From Lachnospiraceae bacterium (GTDB lineage: Bacteria; Bacillota; Clostridia; Lachnospirales; Lachnospiraceae): a DNA stretch of 64,000 nucleotides. The notes beneath the pieces are model-generated. The model had not been told where the DNA came from. It searched no databases and saw only the letters and a list, made by a program, of their open reading frames with translations. The stretch lies in contig JAILES010000094.1 in the NCBI GenBank assembly GCA_024687205.1, positions 1 to 64,000 on the forward strand, written 5' to 3'. Position numbers and translations under genes: made by a program. Each line of letters begins with the position of its first letter. Position 1 is the first letter of the stretch. Shown here piece after piece: positions 34,650-43,102 of this stretch.

Positions 34650-35495
34650 ATGAGAAAATTAGATGGAAAAACCGCGATAGTTACCGGTGCAAATTCCGGA
34701 ATGGGCATGGCTACTGTTGAAGCTCTGAGTGATGAAGGAGCAACGGTTATAATGCTCTGCCGGGATGAGAAGAGGGGCAGAGAGGCATTAGCAAAGCTGT
34801 CTGAAGTAAATAGCAGAAAACTGGACCTGATCCTGTGCGACCTGGGAGATTTTGATTCTATAAGAGCTTTTGTCAGGCTTGTCAGGAGGAAGTATGAGAG
34901 GATAGATATACTGGTGAATAATGCCGGTTTTATTTCTCTTGACAGACAGGAGACAAAGGAAGGGCTTGAGAGACAATTTGGTATTAATCATATGGGACAC
35001 TTTCTTCTCACCATGGGATTGATCAAAATGATGGGAGAGGGTTCAAGGATCGTTAATGTTGCATCCGGGGCTCATAAGGTAGGAAAGATCCATTTTGATG
35101 ATATCAATCTGACAAAAGGCTACAACGTTGTTAAAGCATATTCGCAGAGCAAGCTTGCAAATGTTTTGTTTACAAGGGAACTTGCAAGAGGTCTGAAAAA
35201 GAGAGGGATAACTGTAAATTGCTGTCATCCTGGGGCTGTTGCTACCAATATCGGGATTGACCGTGAAACCGGGTTTGGCAAAACCATAACAGGAATGCTA
35301 AAACCCTTTTTCCAGACACCCATGGAGGGAGCCCGTACGGCAATATTCCTTGCCACTGATGATTCCGTAAAGAATATAACAGGACAATACTTTTACAAAT
35401 GCAGGATCGCAAGATCATCAAAGCGGTCCAAAGATATGGCTCTGGCCCGGAAGCTGTATGATCTGAGCATCCGTATCTCCACCCGTAAACGATAA
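34650..35495 (+). CDS. Short-chain dehydrogenase/reductase
   Basis: A 281-residue SDR with a TGANSGMG cofactor-binding loop at about residues 12-19 (the NADP-type Arg follows beta 2 in CRDEKRGR), NNAGF, and the active-site pair with YSQSK at about 163-167. The sequence order resembles retinol-dehydrogenase-like SDRs (TGANSGIG...EGLERQFGINHMGHFLLT). The substrate is unknown. It starts 14 nt after the UlaG-like gene, last of the four-gene run. Confidence 0.9.
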   Translation: MRKLDGKTAIVTGANSGMGMATVEALSDEGATVIMLCRDEKRGREALAKLSEVNSRKLDLILCDLGDFDSIRAFVRLVRRKYERIDILVNNAGFISLDRQETKEGLERQFGINHMGHFLLTMGLIKMMGEGSRIVNVASGAHKVGKIHFDDINLTKGYNVVKAYSQSKLANVLFTRELARGLKKRGITVNCCHPGAVATNIGIDRETGFGKTITGMLKPFFQTPMEGARTAIFLATDDSVKNITGQYFYKCRIARSSKRSKDMALARKLYDLSIRISTRKR

Positions 35496-35526
35496 ATCTG
35501 ATATTGATCATTTTCCCGCAGCATGT

Positions 35527-35572
35527 TTATCATATAAATCTCTTGACAAATTATATATGATAAAATATAATA
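35527..35572 (+). promoter_or_regulatory. Promoter and inverted-repeat operator for gpx-ohrR
   Basis: TTGACA (35544-35549) and TATAAT (35567-35572) are 17 nt apart, an ideal sigma-A promoter. TTTATCATATA (35527-35537) and TATATGATAAA (35555-35565) are perfect 11-bp inverted repeats flanking the -35 box. The palindrome is a good candidate site for the OhrR-type regulator encoded two genes later. Confidence 0.65.
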
Positions 35573-35615
35573 TGACAAAACAATAAAATCAAAAAAGCCA
35601 AAGGAGGACGTGACC

Positions 35616-36158
35616 ATGAACTTTTATGAACTGAGTGTTACAGCATCGACGGGCGAAGAGATATCAATGAAAGATTATGAAGGAAAGGTAGTATTGATCG
35701 TAAATACGGCAACAGGCTGTGGTTTTACACCACATTATAAGGCCATTGAAGCCATGTATGAAAAGTATCATGACAGAGGATTTGAAGTGATCGATGTACC
35801 CTGCAACCAGTTTGCGGGACAGACACCGGGAACTGATGAAGAGATCCACGAGTTCTGCCAGCTGAAGTATAAGACACAGTTTCCCCAGATGAAGAAGTCG
35901 GATGTGAACGGCGATACGGCGATCCCCCTGTTTAAATATCTGAAGGAGCAGAAAGGCTTTGAAGGCTTCGGAAAAGGTGCAACAGCGTTGACTATGAGTG
36001 CAATGCTTGCAACGATAGATAAGGACTACAAGAACAATCCCGAGATCAAATGGAACTTCACGAAATTTGTGGTAGATCGTGAGGGCAAAGTAGTAGCAAG
36101 ATTTGAACCTACCGTAAAAATGGATAAGGTAGACAAGTTTATTGAGGAATTGTTGTAA
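35616..36158 (+). CDS. gpx: Glutathione-peroxidase-type thiol peroxidase
   Basis: A 180-residue Gpx-family enzyme that reduces hydrogen peroxide or organic hydroperoxides. The peroxidatic residue is Cys35 in NTATGCGFTPHY (Cys, not selenocysteine), with the CNQFAGQ and KWNFTKF motifs that complete the site. The bacterial members usually draw electrons from thioredoxin. AGGAGG lies 8 nt before the ATG; a GTG two codons earlier is less likely. An OhrR-type regulator gene follows after 29 nt, so peroxide-responsive expression is expected. Confidence 0.95.
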   Translation: MNFYELSVTASTGEEISMKDYEGKVVLIVNTATGCGFTPHYKAIEAMYEKYHDRGFEVIDVPCNQFAGQTPGTDEEIHEFCQLKYKTQFPQMKKSDVNGDTAIPLFKYLKEQKGFEGFGKGATALTMSAMLATIDKDYKNNPEIKWNFTKFVVDREGKVVARFEPTVKMDKVDKFIEELL

Positions 36159-36187
36159 ATATAATATGAAACTTAGGGAGACAGATT

Positions 36188-36622
36188 ATGGCACAGGAGT
36201 ACGAACAGCTTTTACTTAAAAATCAATTATGTTTTCCGATGTATGCCTGCGGACGCAAGATCGTGGCAGCATATACGCCGTATCTGAAACCGCTGGGGCT
36301 TACATATACACAGTACGTCGTATTCATGGTACTGTGGGAAAAAGAGAGCGTGAATGTAGGACAGCTGGGGAGCATACTTCATCTGGATGCAGGAACTCTC
36401 ACGCCGCTTCTTAAGCATCTTGAGAAAAACGGTTATATCACAAGAGCCCGTTCTAAAGAGGATGAGAGAGTCACCAACATCTGTATAACCAAAAAGGGAA
36501 ATGCACTTAAGGCAAAGTGTAAGGATATACCGCTTAAACTTGCTGCCGCAGGTTCATCCCTGACAAAGAAAGAAGCAGAGCAGCTGTATAAGCTGTTATA
36601 CAAATACCTTGAGGAAAAATAG
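36188..36622 (+). CDS. ohrR: OhrR-type MarR-family peroxide sensor
   Basis: A 144-residue MarR-family winged-helix protein, very close in pattern to Bacillus OhrR. The reactive cysteine is Cys15 in NQLCFPMYA, the position used to sense organic hydroperoxides. Conserved DNA-binding segments include LDAGTLTPLLKHLEKNGYI and RSKEDERVTNI. It should repress the gpx-ohrR operon until oxidised. It is encoded 29 nt after gpx, with an ohr gene absent from the window. Confidence 0.93.
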   Translation: MAQEYEQLLLKNQLCFPMYACGRKIVAAYTPYLKPLGLTYTQYVVFMVLWEKESVNVGQLGSILHLDAGTLTPLLKHLEKNGYITRARSKEDERVTNICITKKGNALKAKCKDIPLKLAAAGSSLTKKEAEQLYKLLYKYLEEK

Positions 36623-36644
36623 GACACAAAAGATTCACAGATTA

Positions 36645-36687
36645 TTAGCACTCACCTATTGACTTGGCTAACAATTAGTGCTATAAC
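36645..36687 (+). promoter_or_regulatory. hsp20 promoter with CIRCE-like element
   Basis: TTGACT (36659-36664) and TATAAC (36682-36687) are 17 nt apart. TTAGCACTC (36645-36653) equals the left half of the HrcA-binding CIRCE, and the right half at N9 (CTTGGCTAA) retains only GCTAA, so 14 of 18 positions match. A further inverted half, AGTGCTA (36677-36683), lies over the -10. Confidence 0.55.
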
Positions 36688-36737
36688 GTAGCCAGAACAA
36701 AGGAAACAGAGAAGATCCGGGAAAATGGATCCAAACA

Positions 36738-36790
36738 CTCCTTCCCCTTGCTCATGAAACCTATAGTTTATAGTTTTTATGTGAAGGAGG
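36738..36790 (+). promoter_or_regulatory. Possible RNA thermometer masking the hsp20 ribosome site
   Basis: CTCCTTC (36738-36744) is perfectly complementary to GAAGGAG (36783-36789), the Shine-Dalgarno of hsp20, with 38 nt between. Melting of the 7-bp helix at high temperature would release the site. Confidence 0.4.
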
Positions 36791-36798
36791 GATGACTT

Positions 36799-37245
36799 AT
36801 GTTACTACCGAGTATTTTTGGAGAAAGATTACTGGACGATTGGATGGACTTCCCGAGGATGGATTTCCCCGACATCGACAGAAAGCTGTACGGTAAACAT
36901 GCAGCCAATGTGATGAAAACGGATGTCCATGAGCATGACGACGGATACGAAGTGGATATCGATCTGCCGGGCTTCAAAAAAGATGAGATCAATCTTTCCC
37001 TTGAGAATGGCTATCTGACAGTTAATGCAGCCAAGGGTCTGGACAAGGAGAAGAAAGACAGGAAAGGCAAACTGATCCGTCAGGAGCGTTATGCCGGTTC
37101 GATGACGAGAAGCTTCTATGTCGGCGAGGAGATCACTGAAGAGGAGATAAAAGCCAAATTCGAAAACGGCGTGCTGCAGCTGAGCCTTCCTAAGAAAGAG
37201 CCCGCAAAAGTACCTGAGAAAAAACTGATAGCTATTGAAGGATGA
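36799..37245 (+). CDS. hsp20: Small heat shock protein (Hsp20/alpha-crystallin)
   Basis: A 148-residue small heat shock protein, an ATP-independent chaperone. The alpha-crystallin domain spans about residues 40-135 (start VHEHDDGYEVDIDLPGFKKDEINLSLENGYLTV, with GVLQLSLPK at its end), preceded by a short acidic N-terminus with PRMDFPD. A C-terminal I-x-I-like segment (KLIAIE) may mediate oligomer contacts. GAAGGAGG lies 8 nt before the ATG and could be masked by upstream sequence. It is a single gene with its own promoter, CIRCE-like site and strong terminator. Confidence 0.95.
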   Translation: MLLPSIFGERLLDDWMDFPRMDFPDIDRKLYGKHAANVMKTDVHEHDDGYEVDIDLPGFKKDEINLSLENGYLTVNAAKGLDKEKKDRKGKLIRQERYAGSMTRSFYVGEEITEEEIKAKFENGVLQLSLPKKEPAKVPEKKLIAIEG

Positions 37246-37280
37246 TCCTTAAACAGCATGATAAAAGCAAAGACGTAAGG

Positions 37281-37314
37281 ACAGCCTCCCGGTATATGCC
37301 GGGAGGCTGTTTTA
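37281..37314 (+). terminator. Rho-independent terminator after hsp20
   Basis: ACAGCCTCCCGG and CCGGGAGGCTGT form a perfect 12-bp GC-rich stem with a TATATG loop, followed by TTTT. It is the strongest terminator in the window. Confidence 0.93.
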
Positions 37315-37399
37315 TAGTAATACTCTTTATAGTATGATAAAATACGTGTATATACTTTTTTTAATGCCTGTGTCAGGATGAGATCATGGAGTCTGCAGT

Positions 37400-39229
37400 A
37401 TGAAATATGAAGAGATCAAAAAACAATACATCAGAGGCTGGCGTACATGGAACGTGCGAAGCGTCCTTTCTCATGTGCATATGCCGGATGGCTTTGCACT
37501 GAATATCGCATTCAAGGAATATCGGGAAGGACATTATCTGAAAGAGACACTTATCGGAAGATTTGTGAATGAGTATGGACGGGAACCTGCTGAAACCGCA
37601 TTACCCGGAGCACATGCTTTCGACGGAAGTTATACGGAAATGACGGTTCAGTGGTGTGATATGGAGATCAGAGTTGAGTCTGCTGCTGAGGGTGATACAC
37701 TTGCACTTCTGATCACTCCTGTTAAGAAACAAAAGAAAGCGCCCATGCTTGTATTAGAAGGAGGATTCCTCTGGGGACGAAGCGGATGGGTGGAGAAAAA
37801 GGATAACAGTCTGGTATCGCACAGCCCGCTCAGATCCTATACCGTATATACAAGCGGAAGGGAAATGACAGATAACAATATACCCGTACAAACGGCATTT
37901 CTTTCGGTTATTCTTGACGGACCGGTCGGTTTTTCAGCAGGCAAAGAAATGATGCTTGATCAAATCCGGGAATTCATTGACAGGAAAAGATGCGAACATG
38001 AGCAGAAGAGCAGCTACTATGCAGATCTGCAGGAGATGTATCTTGCAATGGAGTCAGCCCTTGGCTGGGATACGATATATGATGCGAAGCATGACAGAGT
38101 GATCTCTCCGGTAAGCCGTTTGTGGAGTATCAGCAGCGGAGGCTATGTGCTCTTTTGCTGGGATAATTTCTTTGCAGGATACATGGCGGCTTGGGGAGAC
38201 AGATATCTGGCATACAGCAACCTCAAAGAGATATTGAATGAACAGACAAAAGAAGGCTTCGTTCCAAATCTTGCATATGCAACAGGACAGGTAAGTGCAG
38301 ATCGTTCCCAGCCTCCTGTAGGAAGTACCATGCTTCTGAAGACATATAAGGTGTTTAAAGAGAAATGGATCGTTGAAGAAATGTTTGATGATCTTCTCAA
38401 ATGGAATAGCTGGTTTTACGAACATCGTATGAATGAAAGCGGTGCGCTTTGCTGGGGAAGTGATCCTATACCTGTGCTGTTTGGTAACCGCTGGGAATCC
38501 GACGGAGTTAATGACCGTTTCGGAGCAGCGTTGGAAAGCGGGCTTGATAATTCGCCCATGTATGATGATATTCCGTTCAATAAACAGACGAACCGGCTGG
38601 AACTGGAAGATGTGGGACTTACCGGTCTTTACATCATGGATTGTTTAAGTCTCATCGAACTGGCAGGGATAATAGGAAGGGAAGATGAAACAACTACTCT
38701 GCATGATCGTTTGGAGAAGGCGTGTGAAGGACTGGAAAAGCTCTGGGATGAAGAAAAGGGATTCTATTATAATCGCAGAAGTGATACGGGCGAGTTTTCA
38801 CGAAGGATATCTCCTACGAATTTTTATGCATTGTTTTCTCCAAAAGTAAGTGAAGAAAGGCAGAAAAGGATTGCAGAACATTACTATAATAAAGATGAGT
38901 TCTATGGAGACTGGATGCTGCCGTCCATAGCGAGAAATGATCCGGTATATCCGGAGCAGGAATACTGGCGCGGACGTGTGTGGGCACCTCTCAACTTTCT
39001 TGTATATCTGGCTTTGGAAAATACCGTGTTATCGGATGTGCGACATGATCTTGCAGAAAAATCCCGCAAACTGTTTATGAAAGAATGGACAGAACACAGA
39101 CATGTACATGAGAACTATTCAGCCATCACAGGTGAAGGCTGTGACAGCTGGAACAGTGATAAATTCTATCATTGGGGAGCCCTGTTGTGTATTATAGCTC
39201 TTTTGGAAAACGGACAAACGCCGTGCTGA
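37400..39229 (+). CDS. GH63/MGH1-like glycoside hydrolase
   Basis: A 609-residue cytosolic protein. Residues about 1-190 form a beta-rich N-terminal domain; residues about 210-600 form an (alpha/alpha)6 barrel like that of GH63 and mannosylglycerate hydrolase/YgjK-type glucosidases. Visible family segments are CWDNFFAGYMAAWGDR, PNLAYATG, and WRGRVWAPLNFLVYLAL, plus the late GEGCDSWNSDKFYHWG. The WDNFF Asp and a Glu late in the barrel would be the acid/base pair. No signal peptide is present, so it acts on imported or stored sugar. It is preceded by the hsp20 terminator. Confidence 0.75.
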   Translation: MKYEEIKKQYIRGWRTWNVRSVLSHVHMPDGFALNIAFKEYREGHYLKETLIGRFVNEYGREPAETALPGAHAFDGSYTEMTVQWCDMEIRVESAAEGDTLALLITPVKKQKKAPMLVLEGGFLWGRSGWVEKKDNSLVSHSPLRSYTVYTSGREMTDNNIPVQTAFLSVILDGPVGFSAGKEMMLDQIREFIDRKRCEHEQKSSYYADLQEMYLAMESALGWDTIYDAKHDRVISPVSRLWSISSGGYVLFCWDNFFAGYMAAWGDRYLAYSNLKEILNEQTKEGFVPNLAYATGQVSADRSQPPVGSTMLLKTYKVFKEKWIVEEMFDDLLKWNSWFYEHRMNESGALCWGSDPIPVLFGNRWESDGVNDRFGAALESGLDNSPMYDDIPFNKQTNRLELEDVGLTGLYIMDCLSLIELAGIIGREDETTTLHDRLEKACEGLEKLWDEEKGFYYNRRSDTGEFSRRISPTNFYALFSPKVSEERQKRIAEHYYNKDEFYGDWMLPSIARNDPVYPEQEYWRGRVWAPLNFLVYLALENTVLSDVRHDLAEKSRKLFMKEWTEHRHVHENYSAITGEGCDSWNSDKFYHWGALLCIIALLENGQTPC

Positions 39230-39345
39230 CACCGGGGTACTCAAAATATGATACATATAGGTCAAATAATAAGAAGTTATTTAATGTCTTTTTCGTTAGA
39301 ATCATATCATGAGATATTGTATATAACGTAAGGAGGTATCTACGG

Positions 39346-39873
39346 ATGAATGAAACATTGAAAGTATTGGAGACAAGAAGAAGCTGCAGAAACTTTAAGC
39401 CGGATATGGTTAAGGATGAGGATCTTGATGCGATCATCAAGGCAGGAACTTATGCTGCTACCGGTATGGGAAAGCAAAGTCCAATTATCATAGCTGTAAC
39501 GGATAAGAAGCTCAGGGATGAGATCTCTGCGGAAAACAGAAAGATCGGCGGATGGCAGGAAGGTTTTGATCCGTTCTACGGCGCACCGGTAATACTTATC
39601 GTATTGGCAAACAAAGATGTGGCTACTCATGTTTATGACGGCGCCCTTGTTATGGGGAATCTGATGAATGCTGCGGAAAGCCTTGGAGTCGCAAGTATCT
39701 GGATCCACAGGGCAAAAGAAGAATTCGAATCTGAATTCGGAAAGAATCTTCTCAAAGAGCTTGGAATTGAAGGCGAATATGAAGGTATCGGCCACTGTGC
39801 TCTTGGATATGCAGCTGAACCTGCAAAAGCCCCTGCACCCAGAAAAGAAAACTATGTGTATTACAAAAAATGA
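39346..39873 (+). CDS. Nitroreductase-family flavoprotein
   Basis: A 175-residue FMN-dependent nitroreductase-family protein. The N-terminal RRSCRNFKPD is the FMN-phosphate-binding loop; GNLMNAAESLGVASIWIH and CALGYAAEPAKAP complete the fold. The RKENYVYYKK ending is usual for this family. Substrate is unknown: nitroaromatics, quinones or flavin oxidation are possible. AGGAGG lies 9 nt before the ATG. It overlaps the dehydrogenase gene by 4 nt, so translation is coupled. Confidence 0.9.
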   Translation: MNETLKVLETRRSCRNFKPDMVKDEDLDAIIKAGTYAATGMGKQSPIIIAVTDKKLRDEISAENRKIGGWQEGFDPFYGAPVILIVLANKDVATHVYDGALVMGNLMNAAESLGVASIWIHRAKEEFESEFGKNLLKELGIEGEYEGIGHCALGYAAEPAKAPAPRKENYVYYKK

Positions 39874-40829
39874 AAGTAATAGTTCTGAGCAGTGAATTAC
39901 AACAAAAGCATCTTAAGCTCATTAAAGAGACCGCAGAAAAGATCGGGGCTGATGTCTGTTTTGCCGTGACAGAGGATGATATACCGGAGGATTATAAGGA
40001 TGCAGAGATCCTGTATGGATTCGGAATGAGGACAGCAGCAAGAAGCAAGCAGCTTAAGTGGCTGTGTGTTCCTTCGGCCGGTGTGGAGTATCTGTTTAAG
40101 CCGGGAACTTTTGCTAATGAGGACTGTATCATTACCAATTCTGCCGGGGCTTTTGGTGTCAGCATAGCGGAACATATCATCATGGTAAGTCTGATGATGA
40201 TGCGGAAGATGATGATCACATTTAGGAGATCGATCTCAGGTGAATGGGGAGACCGCCTGCCGCAGAAATCTTTGAAAGATTGCAGGATCACAGTATTGGG
40301 AACCGGTGATATAGGCTGTTGTTTTGCAAGAAGAGCAAAAGCCTTTGAGCCCAAAAAGCTTATCGGGATCTGCAGAAGCGGGATGTGTGATGAAGCGGCT
40401 TTTGATGAGATTATTAAAAGCGACGATATGGACAGGATTCTGCCGGAGACAGATCTTCTGATAATGTGTCTTCCTGCTACGGCTGAAACTAAGGGAATAC
40501 TTTCGGAAGGAAGGATAAGTATGCTTCCCTCAGATAGTTATGTCGTAAACGTGGGAAGAGGATCGGCAATAGATGAAGATGCGTTGGCAGATGCTCTTGA
40601 TGAAAACAGACTTGCAGGAGCTGCGCTTGATGTCTTTCTGAATGAACCGCTTCCGGAAAGCAGTCGTCTTTGGACTACTAAAAATCTTCTCATCACTCCT
40701 CATGTTGCCGGTAACCTGACCATCGACTATACCATTGATAAAAATGTAGAGATGTTCTGCGAGGATCTGATAAACTACGCAAACGGCCGGTCGCTGGAAC
40801 ACCTGGTAGATAAGATAAAGGGATATTAA
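39870..40829 (+). CDS. D-2-hydroxyacid dehydrogenase
   Basis: A 319-residue dehydrogenase of the D-isomer-specific 2-hydroxyacid family. The NAD-binding motif is GTGDIGCCFARRAKAF; the catalytic Arg/Glu pair is expected near GRGSAIDEDALADAL and the His in ITPHVAG. It closely follows the D-2-hydroxyacid oxidoreductases labelled NAD-dependent hydroxypyruvate/phosphoglycerate type, but the natural substrate cannot be told from sequence. It overlaps the nitroreductase by 4 nt and precedes an IMPase by 35 nt. Confidence 0.88.
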   Translation: MKVIVLSSELQQKHLKLIKETAEKIGADVCFAVTEDDIPEDYKDAEILYGFGMRTAARSKQLKWLCVPSAGVEYLFKPGTFANEDCIITNSAGAFGVSIAEHIIMVSLMMMRKMMITFRRSISGEWGDRLPQKSLKDCRITVLGTGDIGCCFARRAKAFEPKKLIGICRSGMCDEAAFDEIIKSDDMDRILPETDLLIMCLPATAETKGILSEGRISMLPSDSYVVNVGRGSAIDEDALADALDENRLAGAALDVFLNEPLPESSRLWTTKNLLITPHVAGNLTIDYTIDKNVEMFCEDLINYANGRSLEHLVDKIKGY

Positions 40830-40864
40830 TATATCAGATAATAAAGGAACAGAGGATTTATACA

Positions 40865-41632
40865 ATGACAGTGGAAAGTATAATCGAAGCAGTAAGAGAT
40901 GCAGGGGAAATAATGCTGTCGGCAAAACGGCCGAAGATAATGGAAAAGGAAGGCCATGCGAATTTCTGTACGGAGACGGATGAGAAGATACAGGCATTTT
41001 TGATAGAGAGATTAAAAACTATGTTTCCGGATGCAGAGTTTCTGGGAGAGGAAGACGGTCAGGATGTTTTTTCTTCCAAGATGAGTAAAGGGTATTGTTT
41101 TGTAATAGACCCGATTGACGGGACATCCAATTTTATCTATGATTACAGACCATCTGTGATCTCAGTAGGACTGTTGAACAACGGAAAGCCGTATATGGCT
41201 GTAGTTTATAATCCATATGATGATATGCTGTTTTCGGCTGTTCTCGGTCAGGGAGCATTTCTGAACGGAGAAAAGATCATGTCATCAGAAGCACCATTGA
41301 AAGAATCGCTTTCCGTATTCGGAACGGCTCCGTACTATACGGAATTGCAAGAAAGATCCTTTGATATTGCAAAAAAGCTTCTGCCTTTATGCGTTGATCT
41401 CAGAAGATCGGGAACAGCGGCATGGGATATGTGCTGTGTTGCTATGGGCAGGTGCAGTCTGTATTTTGAACTTAAGATTCAGTTGTGGGATTACGCAGCG
41501 GCAGCTCTGATAGCAAAAGAGGCAGGGTGTACGGTTACCGATATCGAAGGTGATGAACTTTCATTTTCCGGTGCAACTTCCGTCCTGTGTCGTGCAAGAG
41601 GAGTGAAAGAAATACCGGAGTGTTTCGGATGA
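40865..41632 (+). CDS. Inositol-phosphatase-family enzyme
   Basis: A 255-residue member of the IMPase/FBPase-like superfamily, Mg-dependent sugar or nucleotide phosphatases. The metal-binding motif EEDG and the signature DPIDGTSNFIYDYRPSV are present, with WDYAAAALIAKEAGC as the second signature. Likely substrates include inositol-1-phosphate, fructose-1,6-bisphosphate or PAP; the sequence does not decide. The ribosome site is weak (GGAACAGAGGA). Its 3' end lies against a possible carbonic anhydrase fragment. Confidence 0.9.
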   Translation: MTVESIIEAVRDAGEIMLSAKRPKIMEKEGHANFCTETDEKIQAFLIERLKTMFPDAEFLGEEDGQDVFSSKMSKGYCFVIDPIDGTSNFIYDYRPSVISVGLLNNGKPYMAVVYNPYDDMLFSAVLGQGAFLNGEKIMSSEAPLKESLSVFGTAPYYTELQERSFDIAKKLLPLCVDLRRSGTAAWDMCCVAMGRCSLYFELKIQLWDYAAAALIAKEAGCTVTDIEGDELSFSGATSVLCRARGVKEIPECFG

Positions 41633-41702
41633 GAAACGCGGTTTGAAGGTGATCGGTGCAATATACCGTATCGAGGATGGAACCGTGGAATTTGAGGTGT
41701 AG
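41628..41702 (+). pseudogene. Possible 3' fragment of a carbonic anhydrase gene
   Basis: A frame open across 41628-41702 and ending at TAG encodes LKVIGAIYRIEDGTVEFEV after DEKRG. This resembles the conserved end of clostridial beta-carbonic anhydrases (a GAxYxxxxGxVEF pattern). No zinc-binding part is present. It may be the residue of a gene replaced by the IMPase. Confidence 0.35.
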
Positions 41703-41716
41703 ATGGGAGTTTTACC

Positions 41717-42523
41717 ATGTTGCCGGAGTTTTCGTCACAGAAAGAAAAAGAAAAGTATTTTCATACTCTGCGTGATGAGCAGAAGATTGATGTGTTCAAC
41801 GAAATGATAGAGGAAGCTGAACATATAGTTTTTCTTGGTGGTGCCGGAGTATCTACGCAGAGCGGGATACCGGATTTTCGCAGCAAGGACGGCCTGTATC
41901 ACAAGAAGGATAAGAAATTCAGTAGCTATAAGCCGGAGTATCTTCTCAGTTACGACTGTCTGGATCGCAGATCAGAAGTCTTCTTTGACTATTTCCGTAA
42001 CAAGCTGGACTGTCGCAGCTGTCTTCCGAATGATGCACACAGAAAGCTTGCTGAGATGGAAGAAAAAGGTAAACTGGATGGTGTGATCACGCAGAACATC
42101 GATGGCCTTCATCAGAAAGCCGGGAGCAGGAAGGTATGGGAAATCCATGGCAGCGCATTACGGAGTTACTGTGTGAGCTGCCGTAAGGAATATGGCGAAG
42201 ATTTTATCTTTGAGAATACTGAAGCGATACCGCATTGCCCGGAGTGCGGAAAAATGGTTCGGCCGGATGTGACACTGTACGGTGAGTTCCTTCCACAGAG
42301 AGCATACGAAGAAGCAACAGGGTTGATCCGTTTTGCAGATCTGCTTATTATCGGAGGGACGTCGCTTGAGGTAGGATCAGCTGCGCAACTCGCCCATATG
42401 TATCATGGGAAGTATCTTGTGATAATCAATAAAGCTAAGACTAAGATGGAAGGTAAAGCGGATCTGGTATTTCATGACAGTATCGGGAAGATCATGAATC
42501 AGATAGAGGTGGATAAAGCATAA
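41717..42523 (+). CDS. Sirtuin (NAD-dependent protein deacylase)
   Basis: A 268-residue Sir2-family enzyme. It has the NAD-binding GAGVSTQSGIPDFRS at about residues 42-56, the TQNIDGLHQKAG segment, the catalytic His144 in EIHGS, and a zinc site with C152-C155 and C174-C177. GTSLEVGSAAQLA closes the pocket. It follows the possible carbonic anhydrase fragment and directly precedes an SRAP gene (no gap between TAA and ATG). It could deacetylate acetyl-CoA synthase or other metabolic enzymes, as in other bacteria. Confidence 0.95.
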   Translation: MLPEFSSQKEKEKYFHTLRDEQKIDVFNEMIEEAEHIVFLGGAGVSTQSGIPDFRSKDGLYHKKDKKFSSYKPEYLLSYDCLDRRSEVFFDYFRNKLDCRSCLPNDAHRKLAEMEEKGKLDGVITQNIDGLHQKAGSRKVWEIHGSALRSYCVSCRKEYGEDFIFENTEAIPHCPECGKMVRPDVTLYGEFLPQRAYEEATGLIRFADLLIIGGTSLEVGSAAQLAHMYHGKYLVIINKAKTKMEGKADLVFHDSIGKIMNQIEVDKA

Positions 42524-43090
42524 ATGTGCAGCAGGTATTATATCAAACATAAAATGTATGATAACCTTCCGGCATTTCTGATAGCAGCGGACAGCCGGAG
42601 GTATACAGGAGATGTTCATCCTTCGGAGAAGGCAATGATCATCCGCAGAGGCAGTAAAGGATTGGAGTCCGGAGATTTATCATGGGGATATCCGTCGAAG
42701 AATAACAGCGGTCTGGTGATAAATGCCAGGGCTGAAAGCCTGCATGATAAGCCGATGTTTTGCGATGATGTGATGAACAGGCGATGTCTGGTTCCGGCCA
42801 GCGGTTTTTATGAATGGGATAAAGAGAAACAGAAGGCGACTATAACCGTGCAGGATGAACAGCTTATATATTTTGCGGGGATCTACAGTATCCGTTCCGG
42901 AATGGAAAGATTTGTGATCATCACAAGAGAAGCATCAGAGGAAATGAGCAGGATCCATGAGCGTATGCCCCTGATCGTACCGGGAGAGCGTCTGGAAGAA
43001 TGGTTTTCAGATGACTACAGGGATATATTGCAATCAGAGGCTGTGCCCGTAAATGTGAAAATAGAGAACGAACAGATGTCGTTTATATAG
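42524..43090 (+). CDS. SOS-response-associated peptidase (SRAP/YedK)
   Basis: A 188-residue SRAP protein, which forms a covalent crosslink with abasic sites in single-stranded DNA. The conserved Cys2, exposed after Met removal, fixes the start. N67 (NARAE), E97 (GFYEW) and H145 (HERMP) match the active-site residues of YedK/HMCES. The gene begins directly after the sirtuin stop codon, so it depends on its message. No LexA-type box is seen near it. Confidence 0.95.
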   Translation: MCSRYYIKHKMYDNLPAFLIAADSRRYTGDVHPSEKAMIIRRGSKGLESGDLSWGYPSKNNSGLVINARAESLHDKPMFCDDVMNRRCLVPASGFYEWDKEKQKATITVQDEQLIYFAGIYSIRSGMERFVIITREASEEMSRIHERMPLIVPGERLEEWFSDDYRDILQSEAVPVNVKIENEQMSFI

Positions 43091-43102
43091 GAGGATAAAA
43101 CA

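Noticed and set aside
36645..36671. Canonical CIRCE element.
   Set aside because: Only the left half is intact, so I call it CIRCE-like.
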